Assembly: GCF_014137995.1 (NCBI RefSeq)
Contig: NZ_JACGWV010000002.1
Span: forward strand, 1,054,001-1,118,000
Length of the DNA stretch: 64,000 nucleotides
Reading direction: 5' to 3'
From: Promicromonospora sukumoe
Lineage (GTDB): Bacteria; Actinomycetota; Actinomycetes; Actinomycetales; Cellulomonadaceae
The notes beneath the pieces are model-generated. The model had not been told where the DNA came from. It saw only the letters and a list, made by a program, of their open reading frames with translations, and ran no database searches. Shown here piece after piece: positions 46,801 through 54,004 of this stretch (within the stretch, counting starts at the first letter, position 1; each line of letters begins with the position of its first letter). Position numbers and translations under genes: made by a program.

Positions 46801-48483
46801 ATGCGCAGACACCTCCGCCTGCTCGCGGCGGCGACCACCGCCGCGGCCCTGCTCGGCCTGGGTGCGATCACCCAGGTCACCACCGCATCGGCCGCCGCCG
46901 AACCGCTCTCCCAGGGCCGGCCGGTCACCACCTCCAGCACCGAGTTCGACTGGAGCACCGGGGCCGCCGCCGTCGACGGCGACCCCGGCACCCGCTGGTC
47001 CAGCGCCGCCGCCGACAACCAGTGGATCCGCGTCGACCTGGGCTCGGTCCAGGCGATCGACCGGGTCGTCCTCGACTGGGAGGCGGCGTACGCGTCCGGC
47101 TTCCGGCTCGAGACCTCCGCCGACGGCGCGGCCTGGTCCACCGTCTACTCGACCACGACCGGCACGGGCGGCGACCAGAACCTCGACGTCGACGGCTCCG
47201 GCCGGTACCTGCGGCTCTGGGTCACCCAGCGCGCCACCCAGTGGGGCGTCTCCCTGTGGGAGCTGCAGGTGTTCGGCACCGGAGGCGGCACGCCCACCGA
47301 CACCTCGCTGCTCTCGTACGGCAAGCAGGGCAGCGCCTCCAGCTCGCAGAACGACGGCAACTGCTGGCTCTGCTCCCCCGACAAGGCGTTCGACCTCGAC
47401 CCGGCCAGCCGCTGGGCCGTGAACCCCGACACCGGCTGGGTCGACGAGGGCTGGATCGCCGTCGACCTCGGGGCCGCCGCGCACGTGACCAGCGTCGTGC
47501 TGCAGTGGGACCCGGCGTTCGCGACGGCCTTCGACATCGAGGTGTCCGACAACGGCACCACGTGGCGCACCGTGCACACCACCACGGGCGGCACCGGCTT
47601 CAAGCAGACCATCCCGCTCGACGCCGACGGCCGGCACGTGCGCGTGCACCTGCGCGACCGGAGCGGGCCCTACGGCTACTCGCTGTGGGAGTTCCAGGTC
47701 TACGGCACGGGCGGAGCGCCGGCCGCTCCTCCGGCGGAGCCCGCCGACCCCGACTTCGACGACCTCGACCTGGTGTGGAGCGACGAGTTCAACGGCCCGG
47801 CCGGGACAGGGGCAGACGGCTCGAAGTGGACCATCGACGCGGGCCTGCCGCAGAACAACGAGCAGCAGGTCTACACCCCGAGCGGCAACGGGTTCCAGGA
47901 CGGCCAGGGCAACTTCGTGCTGGAGGCCCGCCGCGAGGACCGTGACGGCCGGCAGTACACGTCGCACCGGATGAACACGTCCAACAAGTTCCACGCGCAG
48001 TACGGCCGGTTCGAGGCCCGCGTGAAGGTGCCCGAGGGCCGCGGCCTGTGGCCCGCCTTCTGGATGATGGGCTCCGACTTCCTCGACGGCCGCCCGTGGC
48101 CGTACAACGGCGAGATCGACATCATGGAGTTCATCGGCCAGGACCCGACCCGGGCACACTCGACCCTGCACGCCCCGGCGTACAACGGCGGTGGCGGCTA
48201 CGGCGGCGGGTACACGCTGCCCGACGGCTCGAAGATCTCGGACGGCTTCCACACCTGGGCCGCGGAGTGGGACAGCGAGGGCATCCAGTTCTCGCTGGAC
48301 GGCCGCGACGTCTTCTACGCCGACCGGGACACCGTCGAGTCGACCCGCGGTCCGTGGGTCTACGACCACGAGTTCTACCTGATCCTCAACCTCGCGGTGG
48401 GCGGTGACTGGCCGGGCCCGCCGGACGCCACCACCCCGTTCCCGTCCCGCATGCTCGTCGACTACGTCCGCGTCTACCAGTAA
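46801..48483 (+). CDS. Secreted GH16 endo-beta-1,3-glucanase with two F5/8C-type carbohydrate-binding domains
   Basis: 560 residues. The signal peptide (about 1-32) is followed by two discoidin/CBM32-like domains (about 34-160 and 167-303; WSTGAAAVDGDPGTRW, SLWELQVFG, and again DKAFDLDPASRW, SLWEFQVYG). A GH16 catalytic domain follows (about 324-560) with the active-site ExDxxE as EIDIMEFIG (Glu438, Asp440, Glu443). QNNEQQVYTP and GPPDATTPFPS are typical of bacterial laminarinases. It should degrade beta-1,3-glucans of fungal or algal walls outside the cell. The ATG has GGAG upstream. Most relatives carry the binding domains at the C-terminus; here both precede the enzyme. Confidence 0.93.
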   Translation: MRRHLRLLAAATTAAALLGLGAITQVTTASAAAEPLSQGRPVTTSSTEFDWSTGAAAVDGDPGTRWSSAAADNQWIRVDLGSVQAIDRVVLDWEAAYASGFRLETSADGAAWSTVYSTTTGTGGDQNLDVDGSGRYLRLWVTQRATQWGVSLWELQVFGTGGGTPTDTSLLSYGKQGSASSSQNDGNCWLCSPDKAFDLDPASRWAVNPDTGWVDEGWIAVDLGAAAHVTSVVLQWDPAFATAFDIEVSDNGTTWRTVHTTTGGTGFKQTIPLDADGRHVRVHLRDRSGPYGYSLWEFQVYGTGGAPAAPPAEPADPDFDDLDLVWSDEFNGPAGTGADGSKWTIDAGLPQNNEQQVYTPSGNGFQDGQGNFVLEARREDRDGRQYTSHRMNTSNKFHAQYGRFEARVKVPEGRGLWPAFWMMGSDFLDGRPWPYNGEIDIMEFIGQDPTRAHSTLHAPAYNGGGGYGGGYTLPDGSKISDGFHTWAAEWDSEGIQFSLDGRDVFYADRDTVESTRGPWVYDHEFYLILNLAVGGDWPGPPDATTPFPSRMLVDYVRVYQ

Positions 48484-48487
48484 CCCG

Positions 48488-48552
48488 TCGTTGAGTGCTG
48501 GGTTTTCGTCCTTTCGAGGCACGAGAAAGGACGAAAACCCAGCACTCAACGA
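48488..48552. terminator. Long perfect hairpin after the GH16 gene (same family as 7287-7355)
   Basis: Arms 48488-48515 and 48525-48552 are perfectly complementary over 28 bases with a 9-base loop. The arm contains GAGTGCTGGGTTTTCGTCC, which differs at only two positions from the arm of the hairpin at 7287-7355. It starts four bases after the stop codon. Confidence 0.85.
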
Positions 48553-48578
48553 AGCGGGGTGGGGGGTATAAAGGGCGG

Positions 48579-49601
48579 GTGCAGCGTCCTACCTTGGAGG
48601 TCGTCGCCTCCGTGGCCGGGGTGTCGCGGGCGACCGTGTCCCGCGTGATCAACGAGGTGCCCACCGTCGACCCCGAGATCGTCGAGGTCGTGCGCCGGGC
48701 GATCGAGCAGACCGGCTATGTGCCGAACCTCGCGGCCCGGTCGCTGGTGACGCGGCGTACCGGCTCGGTCGCGCTCGTCGTCTCCGAGCCGCCGGAGCAG
48801 CGCTCGCCGCTGCCGTTCCTGGAGCGCCTCTTCACCGACCCGTACGTGGGCCGCGTGACGGCGGGCGCGCAGGCGGTGCTGCGGCCCCGCGACATCCACC
48901 TCGCGATCATCCCCGCCGACCCGCCCGCCCACGACCAGGTGGTCCGGTACGTGCGGCAGGGGCACGTCGACGGCGTCCTGCTCATCACGTCCAGCTCCGC
49001 CGACCCGCTGCCCGCGCGGCTGGCCGGTCTCGCGGTGCCGCTGGTGCTGTCGACCCGCACCACCGTGCCCGACGTGTCCTGGGTCGACCTGGACCAGGCC
49101 GCTGGCGGGCGGCTGGCCGCCGAGCACCTCGCCGGGTCCGGCCGGACCCGGCTCGCGGTGGTCGCCGGGCCCGCCGACGCGCCGTTCGGGCACGACCGGC
49201 TGCGCGGCTTCCTGGACGGGGTGCGCGCCGCGGGGCTGCGCGAGCCCGAGGTGGTCCCGGCGGACTTCACGCGCCCGGGCGGCGAGGCGGCGGCCCGCAC
49301 GCTGCTGGCCGCGCGGCCCGACGTCGACGGCGTCTTCGCCGCGAACGACCTCATGGCGGACGGCGTCTCGACCGCCCTGCGCGCCGCCGGCCGGGACGTG
49401 CCCCAGGACGTCGCGGTGGTGGGGTTCGACGACTCGAGCGTCGCCGCCCAGGCGCACCCACCGCTCACGACCGTGCGGCAGCCCGTCGAGGACATGGCCG
49501 ACGCGATGGCGCGCCTGCTGCTCGCCGAGCTCGACGGCGAGGCGGCGGGCGGCGGGTCGGAGACCTTCGTGCCCGAGCTCGTGGTGCGGGCCTCGGGCTG
49601 A
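48579..49601 (+). CDS. LacI-family transcriptional regulator
   Basis: 340 residues: an N-terminal LacI helix-turn-helix (about 4-50; VASVAGVSRATVSRVIN, hinge YVPNLAARSL) and a periplasmic-binding-protein-like sugar-sensing domain (about 62-335; GVFAANDLMADGVSTALR, VVGFDDSSVAAQAHPPLTTVRQP). The GTG at 48579 is six bases from TATAAA, suggesting a leaderless mRNA. It probably represses the GH16 gene through the 46741-46754 palindrome, releasing it in the presence of a laminari-oligosaccharide; the ligand is inferred. Confidence 0.9.
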   Translation: MQRPTLEVVASVAGVSRATVSRVINEVPTVDPEIVEVVRRAIEQTGYVPNLAARSLVTRRTGSVALVVSEPPEQRSPLPFLERLFTDPYVGRVTAGAQAVLRPRDIHLAIIPADPPAHDQVVRYVRQGHVDGVLLITSSSADPLPARLAGLAVPLVLSTRTTVPDVSWVDLDQAAGGRLAAEHLAGSGRTRLAVVAGPADAPFGHDRLRGFLDGVRAAGLREPEVVPADFTRPGGEAAARTLLAARPDVDGVFAANDLMADGVSTALRAAGRDVPQDVAVVGFDDSSVAAQAHPPLTTVRQPVEDMADAMARLLLAELDGEAAGGGSETFVPELVVRASG

Positions 49602-49607
49602 GTCGGC

Positions 49608-51656
49608 TCAGGCGAACCGGCGGGAGAACTCCTCGACCAGCGTGGGGCCGGTGTCGCCGAGACGCCACACGCTCCAGCCGTCGGCGGTGTACGAGCCCGA
49701 CGCCGCCGTGGCGGCCGAGTCCGGGTGCCGGTACCGGGCGCCGTTGGCCAGCTCGATGGCGCCGTCGGGCAGGAGCATCGCCTCGAAGTGCTGGTTGCGC
49801 CGCGGGCGCGACCACACGATCCGGGTGGGCATGCCGATGCTGCGGGCGAGCGCCTCCAGGTCGGGGTCGTCCTCCTCCTCGAACAGCATCGGGGTGCTGG
49901 CGCGGATGCTCTCGGCCGGGGGCACGGCACGGGCCGGCGCCTCGGGAGAGCTCGACGGGTACGGGTCGGCGGCGAACGAGGTCTGCCCGTAGCCGTCGTC
50001 CGGACCGTTCAGGTAGCCGCCGGACTCCCAGGGGCTCTGCTCCACCACGACGGGTGCCGAACCGCCCCCGTAGGGCGCGGACTCGTAGCCCTGCTGCTCG
50101 CCGTACCCGTATCCGCCCTGGTCGCCGTAGCCGGAGGCCTCGGCGGAGTAGTCGTACGCGGGCGGCGCGGGCGCGGCCGGCGCGAAGGACGACGACTCGG
50201 CCTGGTAGGCGGGCTCACGCTCGTAGCGGGGCCGGGTGATCTCGAAGTCCGGCGTCTCGGGCTCGGGCGTCGCGGAGTAGGCGGGCGCCTCGTCGTACGG
50301 CGCGGGCTGCCACAGGTTCTCCTCGGCGGGCTGCGGCACGGGCGGCGGGGAGTACGGCGCGTCGGCGGACGGCACCGGGCCCGACGCCGGGTAGCCCGGG
50401 GTCTGCCCGTCCGGCTGGCTCGACGCCGCGAACCGGTCCGTGCGCGAGCGCCGGCGGACCGTCGGCGTCGGCTCGGCGGGCGTCTCGGGACGCGAGGGTG
50501 CGCCGTTGTCACCGCCGAGCGACGACCGGCTCGACGAGAGGCGCGGCGGGGTGCTCGGCGTCGGGCCGGGCTGCCCGCCCGGGCGGACCCGGGAGACCGG
50601 GGCGCTCGGCGGGACGGCCGCCTCGGGGGCGGGCGGCGGGCCCGGGACGGCCGGCGCGCTCGGGGCGCCCTGGACCGGCGCCGCCTCGGACGAGGCCGCG
50701 GCGGCCTGCGCCCGGCGGCCGGCGCGGGTGCCCGCGACGCGCTCCGGGGCGCTCCGGGGCGCTCCGCCGCGGAGGCCCGACCGGAGGCCGGTCGCCGCGT
50801 TGGTCGGGCTCGGGGGCGCGGGCGGGCCGTCGGCCACGGGGGGCTTGGGCTGCGCGGGGCGCTCGGGCCGGGCCTGCGGGGCCTGCGCGACGACGGGCAT
50901 CTTGCCGGTCAGCGCGTAGCCGACCTTGACGCCCTCCTCGAAGGCGTCCTTGGGCGCCGACGAGCCGCCGGTGACCCCACCGGTCACGCCGGTGTCCATG
51001 GACGTGCTGACCGAGCGCTTCATCGAGCTCGTGATGGCGCCGCCGATGGGCGCCGACTTGGGCGCGGGCAGGCCGGGCGGCAGGTGCACGACGAGCGGCG
51101 ACACGTCCAGGAACTTGCGGCCGTCGTTCGAGTTCACCACGCCCATCTTCAGCACCTCGACGGGCATCGAGGGCTGGCGCAGGAAGTCGACGGCGTTGAG
51201 GATCTCGTCGGGCGCGTTCTGGCAGATGATGATGAGCCGCGCACCCCCGCCGCCGTTCTTGCCGGCCTGCGTGCGCGTGATCGGCACGCTGTCGTAGAAC
51301 GCGGCGACGTCGTGCTGGAACGAGTTGGCCCCGCCGCTGTAGCGCGCCGCGAGCTCCGCGCGGGTCAGCCGGCCGGCGGCGCCGGCGTGGTCGAGCGCCT
51401 TGGCCAGGTTCTCCCGGTCGAGGTCCGCCACGAGCTCCACGACCACGGGCGAGCCCGACGCGTCGAGGGCGAGCAGGTGCGGCTCGTCCGGGCCGGAGCC
51501 CTGGGCGATCGGGAAGACCTCTTCACCGAGGAGCCCGTCGATGTGGGAGTCCACCACCTGGTTGGCCGTGGTCTTCAGGCCGGGTTCGGAGCCGTCCGGG
51601 CCGTTGGCCGACGTCACGAGGAGTGGCCGTTGGGTATCGACCTCGAACAGTGGCAT
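49608..51656 (-). CDS. Large protein with degenerate PD-(D/E)XK-like domain, disordered linker and C-terminal RAMA domain
   Basis: 682 residues in three parts. Residues 1-190 include LLALDASGSPVVVELVAD, which resembles the nuclease core of NucS/DUF91 proteins; Asp65 and Glu74 are kept but the catalytic Lys position is Val76. Residues about 230-590 are low-complexity Pro, Ala, Ser and later Tyr/Gly-rich sequence (GYGDQGGYGYGEQQGYES). Residues about 606-682 (NQHFEAMLLPDGAIEL, YRHPDSAATAA, DGWSVWRL) look like a RAMA domain, a module tied to DNA methylation and restriction. A DNA-binding, catalytically dead role is inferred. The ATG has GGGGAG eight bases upstream. I do not recognise a named gene. 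Confidence 0.75.
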   Translation of the reverse strand: MPLFEVDTQRPLLVTSANGPDGSEPGLKTTANQVVDSHIDGLLGEEVFPIAQGSGPDEPHLLALDASGSPVVVELVADLDRENLAKALDHAGAAGRLTRAELAARYSGGANSFQHDVAAFYDSVPITRTQAGKNGGGGARLIIICQNAPDEILNAVDFLRQPSMPVEVLKMGVVNSNDGRKFLDVSPLVVHLPPGLPAPKSAPIGGAITSSMKRSVSTSMDTGVTGGVTGGSSAPKDAFEEGVKVGYALTGKMPVVAQAPQARPERPAQPKPPVADGPPAPPSPTNAATGLRSGLRGGAPRSAPERVAGTRAGRRAQAAAASSEAAPVQGAPSAPAVPGPPPAPEAAVPPSAPVSRVRPGGQPGPTPSTPPRLSSSRSSLGGDNGAPSRPETPAEPTPTVRRRSRTDRFAASSQPDGQTPGYPASGPVPSADAPYSPPPVPQPAEENLWQPAPYDEAPAYSATPEPETPDFEITRPRYEREPAYQAESSSFAPAAPAPPAYDYSAEASGYGDQGGYGYGEQQGYESAPYGGGSAPVVVEQSPWESGGYLNGPDDGYGQTSFAADPYPSSSPEAPARAVPPAESIRASTPMLFEEEDDPDLEALARSIGMPTRIVWSRPRRNQHFEAMLLPDGAIELANGARYRHPDSAATAASGSYTADGWSVWRLGDTGPTLVEEFSRRFA

Positions 51657-51770
51657 CTCGTGATCTCCCCGGGTCCTGCGGCATCGGTCCGCCTTAGCCT
51701 AAAGGCCCCTGGCAAGAGTCCGGAAACACGGGGGTGAAGGTGTAGTGAGACTTGTCCCGGGGTCCTGGGC

Positions 51771-52094
51771 TCAGGAGTGGCCGGTCTCCGACTCGTCCTC
51801 GGCGAGCCGCTCCTCGACCCGGGCGATCTTGCTGTCGATCTGACCTGCGGCGGCGCCCGGGCGGATGTCGGCCTTGATCACGAGGGACACCCGGTGCCCG
51901 CCCCGCGCGACGGAGTCGGTCGCGCGCTGGATCACCGGCATCACTTCATCCCAGGTTCCCTCGATCTCGGTGAACATCGAGGTGGTCCGGTTCGGGAGGC
52001 CGGACTCCCGGACGATGCGGACGGCCTCGGCGACCTGGTCGGCGACGGACTCGCCCGCGGTCATGGGGGCGACGGAGAACGCGAAGACAGCCAT
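51771..52094 (-). CDS. MTH1187/YkoF-type thiamine-binding family protein
   Basis: 107 residues of the DUF77 (MTH1187) family, small ferredoxin-like-fold proteins, some of which bind thiamine. MAVFAFSVAPMTAGESVADQV, the conserved TTSMFTEIEGTWDEVMPVIQ and the C-terminal helix are typical. The exact ligand is unknown. The ATG at 52094 is six bases after CAGGAT, pointing to a leaderless mRNA. No TPP riboswitch is apparent. It is divergent from cofD across a 71-base gap. Confidence 0.85.
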   Translation of the reverse strand: MAVFAFSVAPMTAGESVADQVAEAVRIVRESGLPNRTTSMFTEIEGTWDEVMPVIQRATDSVARGGHRVSLVIKADIRPGAAAGQIDSKIARVEERLAEDESETGHS

Positions 52095-52165
52095 GCCCCC
52101 ATCCTGCCCCCTCCGGGCGGGTCCGGGAGGTACTTTCCGGCGCGGCGCGCACGTAGGCTCGACGC

Positions 52166-53086
52166 GTGAACGTCACCCTTCTCGCGGGCGGGGTCGGCGG
52201 TGCGCGGCTCGCGCACGGCCTCGATCTCGCGCTCGGCGCACCCTCGCTCACCGTGGTCGTGAACGTCGGCGACGACACCGAGCTCCACGGGCTCGCGATC
52301 TCCCCCGACATCGACACCGTCCTCTACACCCTCGCCGGCCTGAACGACGAGGAGCGTGGCTGGGGCCTGCGCGGCGAGTCCTACGCGACCCTGTCCGCGC
52401 TTAAGGAGCTCGGCGAGGACACCTGGTTCACGCTCGGGGACCGGGACCTCGCCACGCACATCGTGCGGACGGCCCGCCTGCGCCGGGGCGACCCCCTGTC
52501 CGCCGTCACCGCGCACCTCGCCCGCGAGATGGGCGTCCGCCCGCGCGTCCTGCCCGCCACGGACGACCCGCTCGCGACCCTCGTCGACACCCCCTCGGGG
52601 CGGCTCGGGTTCCAGGAGTACTTCGTGGGGCGGCAGCACGCGGACGCCGTCCTCGGCCTGCACTTCGACGGGGCCGACGCCGCCCGCCCGGCCCCCGGCG
52701 TGCTCGACGCGCTGTCCGCCGACCTGGTGGTGCTGGCGCCGTCCAACCCGTTCCTGTCGATCGAGCCGCTGCTGGCCGTGGGCGGGGTCCGCGAGGCACT
52801 CCTGGCCGCGCCGGGCCGCCGCGTCGCGGTGAGCCCGATCGTCGGCGGCCAGGCGATCAAGGGTCCCGCCGCCCAGATCCTGGAGTCCCTGGGGCACGAG
52901 GTGTCGGCGCTGGGCGTGGCCCGGATCTACGCGGACCTCGTGGACGTCATGGTGATCGACGACCGCGACGCGCACCTCGCCGGCCCCGTGGCCGACCTCG
53001 GCCTCACGGTGCACGTCACCGACACGATCATGGGCGGCCCGCCCGGCCGCGAGCGCCTGGCCCGCGAGCTGCTGGCACTGGCATGA
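52166..53086 (+). CDS. cofD: 2-phospho-L-lactate (phosphoenolpyruvate) transferase, F420 synthesis
   Basis: Transfers the phospholactyl or phosphoenolpyruvyl group onto FO in coenzyme F420 synthesis; called FbiA in mycobacteria. 306 residues. The N-terminal LLAGGVGGARLAHGL, VNVGDDTELHGLAISPDIDT, and LAPSNPFLSIEPLL and SPIVGGQAIKGPA are family signatures. The GTG is six bases from TAGGCT, a leaderless-type start. Its stop overlaps cofC by four bases (ATGA). The FO synthase and the gamma-glutamyl ligase are not in the window. Confidence 0.95.
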   Translation: MNVTLLAGGVGGARLAHGLDLALGAPSLTVVVNVGDDTELHGLAISPDIDTVLYTLAGLNDEERGWGLRGESYATLSALKELGEDTWFTLGDRDLATHIVRTARLRRGDPLSAVTAHLAREMGVRPRVLPATDDPLATLVDTPSGRLGFQEYFVGRQHADAVLGLHFDGADAARPAPGVLDALSADLVVLAPSNPFLSIEPLLAVGGVREALLAAPGRRVAVSPIVGGQAIKGPAAQILESLGHEVSALGVARIYADLVDVMVIDDRDAHLAGPVADLGLTVHVTDTIMGGPPGRERLARELLALA

Positions 53087-53901
53087 CGACGGCGGTGGTG
53101 CCGCTGCGCGACGGCGTCTCGGGCAAGTCGCGGCTCGCCGCGGTGCTCGACGCCGCCTCGCGGCGCCGGCTGGTCCGCGTGCTGGCGCGGCACGTGGTGA
53201 CGACGCTGCTCGCCGCCGACGGGATCGACCGCGTCGTCGTGGTGACGGCGGACCCGGTGTTCACCCGGGAGACGCTGGCGGGGCTGGCGGTCGAGGTGCT
53301 GGAGCAGCCCGCGGACCGGCAGGGGTTGAACGGCGCCCTGGAGCACGCCCGCGAGGTCCTGGCGGCGGACGCCGTCGGGGCGGGCACTCACGCGGCGGAC
53401 GCCGGAGCGGCCGGGACGCGAGCGGCGGACATGCCCGGGCCGGACGCCGTCGGGCCGGACACCTCAGGGCCGGACCCGCTCTGTGCGGACGCCGTCGGGC
53501 AGCCGGGCCCGCGCCTACTGGTCGCGCACGCCGACCTCCCCGCGCTGACCCCGGCAGACGTGACGGCCCTTCTCGCGGAGCAGGCCCCGGTCGTGATAGC
53601 GACAGACCGGTACAGATCGGGCACCAACCTGTTGCTCCTCCCCTTCGAGACCGAAGTTTCTTCGCTCTCGACGGGCGGAAAGGCGAGAAACCTAGGTCTC
53701 GAAGGGGAGGTGGGCTTCCGGTTCCGGTTCGGCGTCGGGTCGCTGGCGGCGCACCTGGCCGAGGCCGACGCGCGGGGGCTGGCGGCCTCCGTCGTGGACC
53801 GGCCCGGCACCGCCGTCGACCTGGACACGGCCGACGACTGGTCGCAGCTTCCTCCCGAGGTGCGCGACGTGGTGCGTCACGAGGTCCCGGAGCTGCTGTA
53901 G
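53083..53901 (+). CDS. cofC: 2-phospho-L-lactate guanylyltransferase, F420 synthesis
   Basis: Makes the activated guanylyl intermediate used by CofD; called FbiD in mycobacteria. 272 residues against about 210 in relatives. The nucleotidyltransferase core is clear: VPLRDGVSGKSRLA at the N-terminus, VAHADLPALTPADV, and GTAVDLDTADDW at the end. The excess comes from two inserts. One is a low-complexity segment (about 98-143) that repeats GGACGCCGTCGGG three times at DNA level. The other (about 187-208) is encoded by a palindrome, between SGTNLLLLPF and FRFGVGSLAAHL. Confidence 0.93.
   Translation: MTTAVVPLRDGVSGKSRLAAVLDAASRRRLVRVLARHVVTTLLAADGIDRVVVVTADPVFTRETLAGLAVEVLEQPADRQGLNGALEHAREVLAADAVGAGTHAADAGAAGTRAADMPGPDAVGPDTSGPDPLCADAVGQPGPRLLVAHADLPALTPADVTALLAEQAPVVIATDRYRSGTNLLLLPFETEVSSLSTGGKARNLGLEGEVGFRFRFGVGSLAAHLAEADARGLAASVVDRPGTAVDLDTADDWSQLPPEVRDVVRHEVPELL
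53637..53710. repeat. Palindromic element inside cofC
   Basis: The outer arms CCTCCCCTTCGAGACC (53637-53652) and its complement (53695-53710) are perfect over 16 bases. The inner flanks TTTCTTCGC and GCGAGAAA continue the pairing with a few mismatches and a bulge. It is translated in frame within an extra loop of the enzyme and carries the TCGAGACC / GGTCTCGA core also found at 14644-14683. Confidence 0.75.
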
Positions 53902-54004
53902 GCCGCGCAGCTTCCAGCCACGCGGGCGCCGACCACGCGAGTTCCGGAAGCGCAGGTTCCGGCCGCGCGGGACGCCGAGCACGCGGGTTCCGGCCCGCCC
54001 GGGC

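Noticed and set aside
52095..52165. TPP riboswitch for the thiamine-binding-type protein
   Set aside because: The gap is only 71 bases and the start is of leaderless type; there is no space for the aptamer.
53902..54004. Degenerate 30-base repeat between cofC and the MocR gene
   Set aside because: Two GC-rich segments around CACGCG-GTTCCGG resemble each other, but the similarity is weak and explained by base composition; I could not support an element.
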